From Bryobacteraceae bacterium (GTDB lineage: Bacteria; Acidobacteriota; Terriglobia; Bryobacterales; Bryobacteraceae), in the NCBI GenBank assembly GCA_030039005.1, contig JASHQT010000120.1, positions 1 through 5,186 on the forward strand: a stretch of 5,186 bases of DNA, read 5' to 3'. The translations under genes and the position numbers were made by a program. Below are positions 1 to 5,186 of this stretch, piece after piece (positions within the stretch are counted from its first letter, which is position 1; each line of letters begins with the position of its first letter). The notes beneath the pieces are model-generated. The model made no database searches, was not told the DNA's origin, and saw nothing but the letters and a program-made list of their open reading frames with translations.

Positions 1-252
1 GCCGTGGACGATTTCGGCCTCGCGAAAGACCAGGAAGGCGCGCTGAAAACGATTCTCGCGCTGGCACGGGTCCGCGATACCTTGACCCTGTGGCATTTGC
101 TGCAGCGGGTGGATGTTCCAGAGCGGCGGCTGGTATATGATCGCATCGCGGCACTGGTTCCAATCCCAGCGGGCGTTTCGCGCGAGCGGGCGCTGCAACT
201 TGATCCCGAGACGCTCAAGGCCTTGAAGGACGAATTGGCATGGAAATGGTGA
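1..252 (+). CDS. C-terminal fragment of a conserved hypothetical protein (acidobacterial type)
   Basis: The reading frame is open from the left edge and stops at TGA 250-252, giving 83 residues. The GTG at position 4 is in frame but has no visible ribosome site because the upstream sequence is missing, so I treat the gene as truncated by the window. The segment is probably helical and contains DTLTLWHLLQRV, then VYDRIAALVPIPAGVSRE, ending in the aromatic/basic tail AWKW. From memory this tail (LWHLL, VYDRLAALVPPP.GVTRE, a closing Trp-rich end) recurs at the C-terminus of uncharacterised Acidobacteriota proteins, some of which I associate with FecR-like or anti-sigma-like genes; that association is uncertain. 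No catalytic residues or membrane segment are visible here. It lies 54 nt upstream of the next gene on the same strand, so it could be the preceding member of the same operon or a separate unit. That it is coding is fairly sure; function is unknown. Confidence 0.72.
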   Translation, partial: AVDDFGLAKDQEGALKTILALARVRDTLTLWHLLQRVDVPERRLVYDRIAALVPIPAGVSRERALQLDPETLKALKDELAWKW

Positions 253-293
253 GCCAGGAAGAAAACTGCCACGGCTGGAGTCTAACCATCCCG

Positions 294-300
294 AAAGGAG
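294..300 (+). promoter_or_regulatory. Ribosome binding site for the 307 gene
   Basis: AAAGGAG lies six bases before ATG 307. It is the best Shine-Dalgarno match among the starts in this window and fixes the start of the 150-aa exported protein. Its strength at the first gene of the tight cluster, followed by weaker sites at the coupled genes, fits an operon whose translation is initiated mainly here. Confidence 0.7.
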
Positions 301-306
301 TTCCCG

Positions 307-759
307 ATGTTCAAGTGTTGCATCGTCGGTCTCGGCCTCACCGGTCTCCTCCTCGCCCAAGGGTTCACGTTTACCGTAGGCAACGCAGTGGCGTCCCAGG
401 ATTTCCGCTTCAAAAGCGCGGCCTTCGCGTTACGCACCGAAAACTGCGCGGAGCCCGCGAAAGCAAAGATTAGTGCAACGGCGGAAGGGCTGGTGAACGG
501 AGCGCGGCGGTCCATCGTTTTGCACGTGATGCCGGCATCCAAGCCCGGGGTGTATGCGGTAGACCAGAACTGGCCGCCGGGCGGAATTTGGGTTGTGAGC
601 CTCAGAGGGACCTGTGCCGGTGAGAGCGCCGGAGCGATCGTGCCCTTCGGCCCCAAAGGCATCCTGCGGGACGCCGCAAAATTCTTTCCGCACCCGGCGT
701 CGGACGCGGAGGTAGATGCCTCGTTGAAGGCGCTCGCGAAGGACGAGGGGCAAAAATGA
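307..759 (+). CDS. Small exported protein of unknown function (two-cysteine)
   Basis: This 150-aa protein starts at ATG 307, preceded by a strong AAAGGAG site. Residues 1-29 look like a Sec signal peptide: short basic start (MFK), hydrophobic stretch IVGLGLTGLLLAQGF, and a likely cleavage after AVA at 29. The mature part of about 120 residues has just two cysteines, C47 (RTENCAEP) and C103 (LRGTCAGE), which could form a disulfide outside the cytoplasm. The middle reads like beta-strands (RRSIVLHVMP, GVYAVDQNWPPGGIWVVSL), suggesting a small beta-sandwich; the end (FFPHPASDAEVDASLKALA) is probably helical. I recall similar small acidobacterial proteins with a 'GVYAV ... WP..G.W' core, but cannot name a family. 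The stop codon overlaps the next start as ATGA (756-759), so it is probably translationally coupled to the VHEWGTFTS gene. A long open frame on the opposite strand here (282-764) is a codon-bias shadow. Confidence 0.82.
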   Translation: MFKCCIVGLGLTGLLLAQGFTFTVGNAVASQDFRFKSAAFALRTENCAEPAKAKISATAEGLVNGARRSIVLHVMPASKPGVYAVDQNWPPGGIWVVSLRGTCAGESAGAIVPFGPKGILRDAAKFFPHPASDAEVDASLKALAKDEGQK

Positions 760-1955
760 AACACCTCGCTTATCTCTGCGTGCTTGCCCTGAGCTCCTGC
801 GTTCTCCGCGCGGCCGAAATTCCGTCAACGCCCGCGAGCGATCTTGTCGTCCATGAGTGGGGAACATTTACTTCCATAGCGGGTCCCGATGGCGCAGCCA
901 TTGACTGGGACGCATTGGGCGGCAAGGACGACCTTCCCCGCTTCGTGAACGACTTCGGATTCCGCTGTTTTAAATGGCGGGTTACGGGAACTGTGCGAAT
1001 GGAAACGCCGGTGATTTATTTCTACAGTTCCGAACAATTCGCGGCTCGTGTAAAGGTTTCGTTCCCGAACGGGCTGATCACGGAATGGTATCCCAAGGCC
1101 GATTATCAAGTGTTTCAGAAAGACCGCGCCGATGGAGCCACACATCGATTGGAGCCAAGCCTGAACGGAATCGACACGTCACTGAATACGTTGACGGGCG
1201 CGATCGAATGGCCGAACATTCAGGTGCGGCCCAATACTTCTCCGGCGCTGCCCACCGAGAATTCTCCCAGCCGGTACTACGCGGCGCGTGGAACTGACAG
1301 CGCTCCGCTAGCGGTCGGCGACCAGCACGAAAAATTCCTGTTTTACCGGGGCGTGGGACGATTTCCGGTTCCGCTCACGGCTCGCGTCGACGGGAATGGC
1401 TCTGTAGCCATCGAAAATCACAACGCCGAAGCAGTGCCAATGGTGATCTTGTTCCAGAACCGCGACGGGCAAATCGGTTATCGCAACCTCGGCGGACTAC
1501 AAAATGACACCGTTGTGGATTTACCTCCCTTAGACAATTCTCTGCCCGCGCTGCGCGAGGAGCTTGAACAGGCGCTGGTGGCGCAAGGGCTGTTTCCGAA
1601 AGAGGCGCAAGCCATGGTGGAGACGTGGCGGGATTCGTGGTTTGAACCAGGGGCGCGGCTCATCTACATCGTCCCTTCCCGCGCGGTCGATGCTTTTCTT
1701 CCTTTGCACGTGGACCCCGCGCCAACGCAAGTAGCTAGGGTCTTTGTGGGACGAATCGAGCTGATTACTCCCGAGGTGACGCAGGCGGTCGGGAACGCGT
1801 TGCTGGCCGGGGACCTCGAAAAAGCCAAACCGTATGGCCGTTTCCTCGGTCCTATTCTTGATCGCATAGTCGCGGACAACCCGGCGCTGTCCAGTGCGGC
1901 GCAAAACTTCTGGTCCGCGATCGAAAGCTCATACAATGCAGGCGCATGCCGGTAA
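756..1955 (+). CDS. Exported VHEWGTFTS-motif protein of unknown function
   Basis: This 399-aa protein starts at ATG 756 inside the ATGA overlap, with GAGG (745-748) seven bases upstream. The N-terminus (MKHLAYLCVLALSSC) is a signal sequence. LSSC at 12-15 fits a lipobox, so it may be a lipoprotein anchored at C15; ordinary cleavage near A19/A20 is the alternative. Conserved-looking blocks in order: VVHEWGTFTSIAG (31-43), DLPRFV (59-64), VRMETPVIYFYS (80-91), FPNGLITEWYP (103-113), EKFLFYRGVGRF (192-203), FPKEAQAMVETWRDSWFEPG (280-299), LIYIVP (302-307) and RVFVGRIELITPEV (328-341). From memory these blocks define a family of exported hypothetical proteins in Acidobacteriota, Planctomycetes and Myxococcota, with no assigned activity. 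The length seems typical, so the gene looks intact. The N-terminal two-thirds is probably beta-rich and the C-terminal third helical. The last 20 nt overlap the next gene. Function is unknown; its place between other exported proteins suggests an envelope role. Confidence 0.88.
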   Translation: MKHLAYLCVLALSSCVLRAAEIPSTPASDLVVHEWGTFTSIAGPDGAAIDWDALGGKDDLPRFVNDFGFRCFKWRVTGTVRMETPVIYFYSSEQFAARVKVSFPNGLITEWYPKADYQVFQKDRADGATHRLEPSLNGIDTSLNTLTGAIEWPNIQVRPNTSPALPTENSPSRYYAARGTDSAPLAVGDQHEKFLFYRGVGRFPVPLTARVDGNGSVAIENHNAEAVPMVILFQNRDGQIGYRNLGGLQNDTVVDLPPLDNSLPALREELEQALVAQGLFPKEAQAMVETWRDSWFEPGARLIYIVPSRAVDAFLPLHVDPAPTQVARVFVGRIELITPEVTQAVGNALLAGDLEKAKPYGRFLGPILDRIVADNPALSSAAQNFWSAIESSYNAGACR

Positions 1956-3513
1956 ATTGAGCGCAGCCGCCAGCCTGCTCTGCTGGATCATTCTGTGGTT
2001 TGTTCCGCGGGATGCTCTGGCCAAAGCGGAGACGGTCAAGATCACGGTTTCAGGCGGCAGCCTAATAGGGACGATTACCGTAACCGACGCTCATATTTTG
2101 GAGCTGAGCCACGCCTGGAGCGACCCTTTCCTCGATACGTCGCGCCCGCCCATCGATCAGCCACCCCAAGGACCGTGGCCGTACGAAGTATCCTTCTACT
2201 CGTTGATCGGCGAAAACGACGTCAGAAAAACCTGCGTGCTGTACTATTACCCGAGCAGCTCAACCGGCCCAGCGCTCATCTATCTGCCAAGCAACCGCAG
2301 CGCGGTTTGGGCGCTGAATGTCGGCACCGTTCTTCGTCAAGGACACGATGGCAAATGGAACTACGCGTCACCCGCCTGGGATACATTGATGAAGTCCCAG
2401 ATTGCACAGGCCGAATCGGAGGAGAGCGAGCCTCATATCGGCTACCCCGCGCCGAAGACCACGGTGGAAAGCTGGACGCGGCCGCGTAGAGGATGGCTCT
2501 ACGTGCTCGACGCGCAGCCTGAATCGGCGGGATCGCGCGTCTGGCTGTTCGATCCCGCGATCGCGAAAGTGATGGGAAGCATTCGCACAGGCTATCAGCC
2601 GGATATCGCGCTTTCGCCGGATGGGAGCCGGCTGTATATCGTTTCGGGCGAACGGGAGAACGGCGAACTTGCCGTGATCAACACTGCCGATGGCTCCGTT
2701 CGCGAGATTGGTTTCCCGGACCGCGTATTGTACACGCCCTGGTACCAGACGCTCCCGCCGTTCAACCGCGTCACGGTTTCATCCGACGGCAAAACCTTGC
2801 GCATTCTTCAGCCCTCTCCGTTCCCTCCCGAGAAGGCGGGCCTGCAGGTTTGGTCGTTCGATACGACACACGAAAGTTTTTCCACAACCAGGATCGCAAT
2901 CGACGATTGCAGATCGGGCGGTTTTGTCCCGTCATCCGGCGCCGGCGAACTTGAAGTCCTCTGTTCCAGCAACAATACGCTTCATTCGATCCGTCTCGAC
3001 GCGGATTCTCGATTGAGATCGCACGTAGTCGCGAATCTTCCCGGAACCCCGCGTTGCCCGGTCGCCCTAGCCCTGCCGGTGAAGGACGAACTTGCCGTAG
3101 TCAATCGCACTGGCGCGATCGACACCATGAACCTCGCCACGCACGAATTCACATCGACGGGAGCAACCCGCGCGGGGGAAGAAAAATGCACGGCTCCCTG
3201 GACGGTTTTTGGCCTGGATTGGCCTCTCTCGCCCGATCGGACCAAGGTCTATCTAGGGTATGGCCCGCCGGCGCCGGACAACACGGCGACATCGAGCAGC
3301 ATTCACGTATTCGACACGGACAGTTGGAAGCAGCTCGCGACGGTACAAACGAGCGTTCCTTTCTGGAGCGCCACGCTGAGTGCCGACGGCTGGTTCCTTT
3401 ATGCCTTCGTGCCGAAGCAGCAGGCCATTCTTGAACTGGATGCACGTACACTACGAGAGAGGCGCAAATTCACCCTGGGCGCGGCGCCCGCACTGGCGAT
3501 TGTCGCCCCATGA
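1936..3513 (+). CDS. Exported two-domain protein: uncharacterised N-terminal domain plus YVTN/WD-like beta-propeller
   Basis: I choose ATG 1936 (525 aa) because it places a normal signal peptide at the N-terminus: K7, hydrophobic AAASLLCWIILWFV, and cleavage after ALA at 27-29. The upstream in-frame ATG 1894 would add 14 charged residues and has no better ribosome site. The start overlaps the previous gene by 20 nt; only a weak GAAAG (1923-1927) precedes it, suggesting coupling. Residues about 33-155 form a distinct domain with VKITVSGGSL, an ILEL..AWSDPFLD stretch, YEVSFYSL (83-90), CVLYYYP (100-106), IYLP (115-118), LNVGTVLRQGHDGKWNYASPAW (split 127-136 and 137-148). I recall this pattern as free-standing uncharacterised proteins in Actinobacteria. 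Residues about 185-525 carry propeller-like repeats: GWLYVLDAQ, ALSPDGSRLYIVSG (225-238), VSSDGKTLRIL (281-291), LSPDRTKVYLGYG (431-443), LSADGWFLYAFV (481-492). Such propellers bind ligands or proteins; a catalytic site is not evident. A methylamine-dehydrogenase heavy-chain-like fold is possible, but no small-subunit gene is present. Confidence 0.87.
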   Translation: MQAHAGKLSAAASLLCWIILWFVPRDALAKAETVKITVSGGSLIGTITVTDAHILELSHAWSDPFLDTSRPPIDQPPQGPWPYEVSFYSLIGENDVRKTCVLYYYPSSSTGPALIYLPSNRSAVWALNVGTVLRQGHDGKWNYASPAWDTLMKSQIAQAESEESEPHIGYPAPKTTVESWTRPRRGWLYVLDAQPESAGSRVWLFDPAIAKVMGSIRTGYQPDIALSPDGSRLYIVSGERENGELAVINTADGSVREIGFPDRVLYTPWYQTLPPFNRVTVSSDGKTLRILQPSPFPPEKAGLQVWSFDTTHESFSTTRIAIDDCRSGGFVPSSGAGELEVLCSSNNTLHSIRLDADSRLRSHVVANLPGTPRCPVALALPVKDELAVVNRTGAIDTMNLATHEFTSTGATRAGEEKCTAPWTVFGLDWPLSPDRTKVYLGYGPPAPDNTATSSSIHVFDTDSWKQLATVQTSVPFWSATLSADGWFLYAFVPKQQAILELDARTLRERRKFTLGAAPALAIVAP

Positions 3514-3517
3514 AGGT
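3512..3517 (+). promoter_or_regulatory. Ribosome binding site deciding the 3527 start
   Basis: GAAGGT overlaps the TGA stop (3511-3513) of the preceding gene and lies nine bases before ATG 3527. It supports 3527 over the longer in-frame start at 3380, and over ATG 3510, which overlaps the stop but is in another frame and has no purine-rich site upstream. Confidence 0.55.
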
Positions 3518-3526
3518 ACCCCGCCG

Positions 3527-4459
3527 ATGCGCTGGTTTTTGCTTGGCATCGTCATTGTTTTTTGCGCGCGCGCGGCAGACGCGCCGGTTCGCGAATTAAC
3601 GACGCAGGCCGCGCCGTTCCCTCATTCCCAGGTTCCGGTATTCCGGCACGGTTATTTGATTACGTTCCCTCCCCTCGGCCGAAGTGGCGCGTCGGCGTGG
3701 TTGAGCCTTTACGGTTTTTCCGCGTGGGCTCCCGACGGCAGTCTTGCTTATCAGGCGAGCATCGAAGTACCTGATGGCAGCCAATCGATTGTAGAAGACA
3801 TGGACTTTAATGCTGACGGCAGCGCCGTTGTCGCGGCAACCGCTCTCGGAAGCCAATCCAAACTCCTGGCCGGACTTCTATTTTTGGATCGCACGGGCCG
3901 GGACACAGGATTTAACAGCACGAGCCCATACTTCCCGGGACACATTGCGATCGCGCCGGATGGCTCAATCTGGACGTTGGGTTGGCAGAATAATCATCAG
4001 GACTACAGGATTGTCAGACACTTCTCGTCCGAAGGCACGGAATTAAAGGCGTTCCTTCCGCGATCTTCATTCCCGCCAGGACTCGAACCCGGAACCGGAG
4101 GAGCCGGGCCGGAGATTGCAGTTACCGGCGATCGCGTCGATGTTTTGGTTTGCTCGGGGATGCAATGCCCCGGCATGGAATGGGTCGAACTCGACTGGAA
4201 CGGAAACGTGTTGGATCGGATTCGGACCGACGATCAGGTTCCTGACCCGGTGCGTTTGGCGGTCACGGACGACCATCGCGTGTTTCTTTCCGGCCGCGAA
4301 AACGAGCTGTATGAACTCGACCGCGCCGCGCATATGTGGAAGTTGGTCTGGCAAACCGGGCCGATGCTAATGGGCGCCGACGGAAACAATCTGGTGTTTG
4401 AAAAGGCGCGAAGCGGGCGTTCTGCCCCGATCGCGCTGCAATGGTTCCATGCGCCGTAG
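3527..4459 (+). CDS. Exported propeller-like protein of unknown function
   Basis: This 310-aa protein starts at ATG 3527, 13 nt after the previous stop. The longer in-frame start at 3380 would bury the signal peptide under 49 residues that only mirror the upstream gene in another frame. Residues 1-16 are a compact signal peptide (MRWFLLGIVIVFCARA), with likely cleavage after ARA. The mature part has recurring 'xPDG/xADG' turns spaced like propeller blades: APDGSLAYQASI (68-79), FNADGSAVVAATAL (94-107), IAPDGSIWTLGW (142-153), followed by strand-rich segments (RIVRHFSSEGTEL, WVELDWNGNVLDRIRTD, RVFLSGRENELYELD). This suggests a six-bladed NHL/SMP30-like or similar propeller, but no metal-binding or catalytic residues can be assigned. 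C209 and C214 (CSGMQC) may form a local disulfide. It is the last gene of the cluster and resembles the second half of its upstream neighbour in fold type, not visibly in sequence. Function unknown. Confidence 0.85.
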   Translation: MRWFLLGIVIVFCARAADAPVRELTTQAAPFPHSQVPVFRHGYLITFPPLGRSGASAWLSLYGFSAWAPDGSLAYQASIEVPDGSQSIVEDMDFNADGSAVVAATALGSQSKLLAGLLFLDRTGRDTGFNSTSPYFPGHIAIAPDGSIWTLGWQNNHQDYRIVRHFSSEGTELKAFLPRSSFPPGLEPGTGGAGPEIAVTGDRVDVLVCSGMQCPGMEWVELDWNGNVLDRIRTDDQVPDPVRLAVTDDHRVFLSGRENELYELDRAAHMWKLVWQTGPMLMGADGNNLVFEKARSGRSAPIALQWFHAP

Positions 4460-4559
4460 TGGGACATTCTCGAATTAACTACTCGCTCCTGGTCCCTCGG
4501 CGTTTCCCAACTTCAACTGCATCACCCGATTGCAGCCCGGTGTATTATGGACGATTCGT
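4460..4559. other. Intergenic space between convergent genes; only weak hairpins
   Basis: This stretch separates the plus-strand operon stop (TAG 4457-4459) from the minus-strand stop at 4560-4562, so transcription from both sides should end near here. The best hairpin is 4517-4535: CTGCA pairs with TGCAG, extended by TC/GA past one bulged base around a four-base loop. On the minus strand it is followed by TTGAAGTT, not a true U-run. GGGAC (4461-4465) could also pair with GTCCC (4492-4496) across 26 bases. Neither is a convincing intrinsic terminator. No gene or RNA is visible. Confidence 0.4.
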
Positions 4560-5186
4560 TCAGCCACGCAGGCCCTTGAACGGCACTGAAAACAAAAGCG
4601 TTTCGGTAGCGCTCCAACTCGCTCCATCAGGGAAGGATGGGGGCCTTGAACCAAACCAGTCCCCCGTGTGCGTGGATATCATCCGGGCTTCCAGTAATCC
4701 CAATGCGGGCCGGCGACTAAGCAGGAAAACACTCGCGAGTTGCCCTGTTCCATTTGTGTTACTGACCGCGAGACTGCATTCATCGTCCAGTTCCTGAGAG
4801 TTGACAAAAAGCTGGTGTACCGTCTGCCCGCGCGAACTATTGCTCTTAACCGGAGTCTGCTGCCAATACCATGCGGAAGGGATGATATCTGACGGGTCTG
4901 TTTTTTTGCGGCCGCAAAGATCGTGGCCGCCAAAAATTCCGAACAAGTTTGACCAGGTGTTGATTCCTACAGAGCTCCACGCTTCGGCGGCGGAGTTCGA
5001 GTAGGGTGCATCAGACATTTTGTAGAAGTCCGGCCCATAACCGTCCGTTCTCTCGAATTGCGTTCCACGAGCGGTCAGCCACGCATGAGTGGTGATATAG
5101 CATTCGCAATCGGCATTGGCCTGCATAACGTCATACGCCCAGGACAAGGCGGCGTTGCCGGCAAAGAAATCCATTGCCAAGACAAG
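4560..5186 (-). CDS. Calcineurin-like metallophosphoesterase, C-terminal part
   Basis: The minus-strand frame is open to the right edge and stops at TGA (4562-4560), giving 208 visible residues; the N-terminus lies outside the window. The in-frame TTG at 5180 is not taken as a start because coding continues upstream. Counting from the edge, residues 13-22 (ALSWAYDVMQ) and 30-37 (YITTHAWL) match the pattern in which a helix is followed by a strand ending in the metal-binding TTH of calcineurin-like phosphoesterases; H34 would be the ligand. Residues 80-89 (NLFGIFGGHD) match the later '..F.GH' block, with H88. In the common form this block reads GHxH; here it is GHDL, so the second His is missing. 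QTVHQLFVNSQ (121-131) and the strand-rich tail fit the usual end of these secreted bacterial phosphoesterases. The expected DxH, GDxxD and GNHE motifs would lie upstream and cannot be checked. C27, C29 and C91 hint at an exported protein. It converges on the operon and is probably a separate transcription unit. Substrate unknown. Confidence 0.74.
   Translation of the reverse strand, partial: LVLAMDFFAGNAALSWAYDVMQANADCECYITTHAWLTARGTQFERTDGYGPDFYKMSDAPYSNSAAEAWSSVGINTWSNLFGIFGGHDLCGRKKTDPSDIIPSAWYWQQTPVKSNSSRGQTVHQLFVNSQELDDECSLAVSNTNGTGQLASVFLLSRRPALGLLEARMISTHTGDWFGSRPPSFPDGASWSATETLLFSVPFKGLRG

Noticed and set aside
282..764. 160-codon open frame on the minus strand opposite the 307-759 gene
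   Set aside because: It is the antisense shadow of a GC-rich gene; the plus strand has a strong ribosome site, a signal peptide and an ATGA junction, while the minus frame gives a low-complexity Arg/Pro/Ser mix.
1894..1935. Upstream ATG 1894 for the two-domain propeller gene
   Set aside because: It adds 14 charged residues before the signal peptide and increases the overlap with the preceding gene to 62 nt without better initiation signals.
3380..3526. Longer N-terminus for the last operon gene from ATG 3380
   Set aside because: It overlaps the preceding gene by 134 nt, has no ribosome site and would hide a clear signal peptide behind 49 residues.
4517..4535. Possible intrinsic terminator hairpin
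   Set aside because: The stem is short and bulged, and no T-run follows on either strand; listed only within the intergenic entry.
4441..4797. 118-codon plus-strand open frame opposite the phosphoesterase
   Set aside because: It overlaps the end of the operon and runs antisense to the conserved phosphoesterase tail, with no ribosome site or recognisable protein features.
4560..5186. Possible horizontal acquisition of the phosphoesterase from lower GC
   Set aside because: Hand counts give about 51% GC over 4801-4980, but neighbouring parts of the same gene reach 60% and parts of the operon (3781-3840) fall to 53%, so the difference is not convincing.

Overview
The window is a GC-rich bacterial segment. 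Protein motifs and architecture suggest an Acidobacteriota genome (Solibacter/Bryobacter-like). This rests on recalled family resemblance (the 'DTLTLWHLL ... VYDRIAALVP.P.GV.RE' tail of gene 1, the 'VHEWGTFTS' protein of gene 3), not on a search. I see no tRNA, rRNA, CRISPR array, insertion sequence or plasmid/phage gene.

Layout. 1-252: C-terminal end of a gene that begins before the window. 253-306: short gap with a good Shine-Dalgarno. 307-4459: four tightly packed plus-strand genes, each predicted to carry an N-terminal export signal: a 150-aa secreted protein (307-759), a 399-aa VHEWGTFTS-motif protein (756-1955), a 525-aa protein joining an N-terminal uncharacterised domain to a beta-propeller (1936-3513), and a 310-aa propeller-like protein (3527-4459). 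Junctions are a 4-nt ATGA overlap, a 20-nt overlap and a 13-nt gap, so they are very probably one translationally coupled operon. 4460-4559: intergenic space between convergent genes. 4560-5186: C-terminal part of a minus-strand calcineurin-like metallophosphoesterase that begins beyond the right edge.

How they may work together. The four operon proteins all appear to act outside the cytoplasm and none shows a recognisable catalytic motif. An envelope or secreted assembly, or binding/sensing proteins built on propellers, is a reasonable inference, but no substrate or pathway can be read from the sequence. The phosphoesterase is on the opposite strand and need not be functionally linked. The operon is the best candidate here for something undescribed, but the evidence is co-localisation and conserved-looking motifs only.
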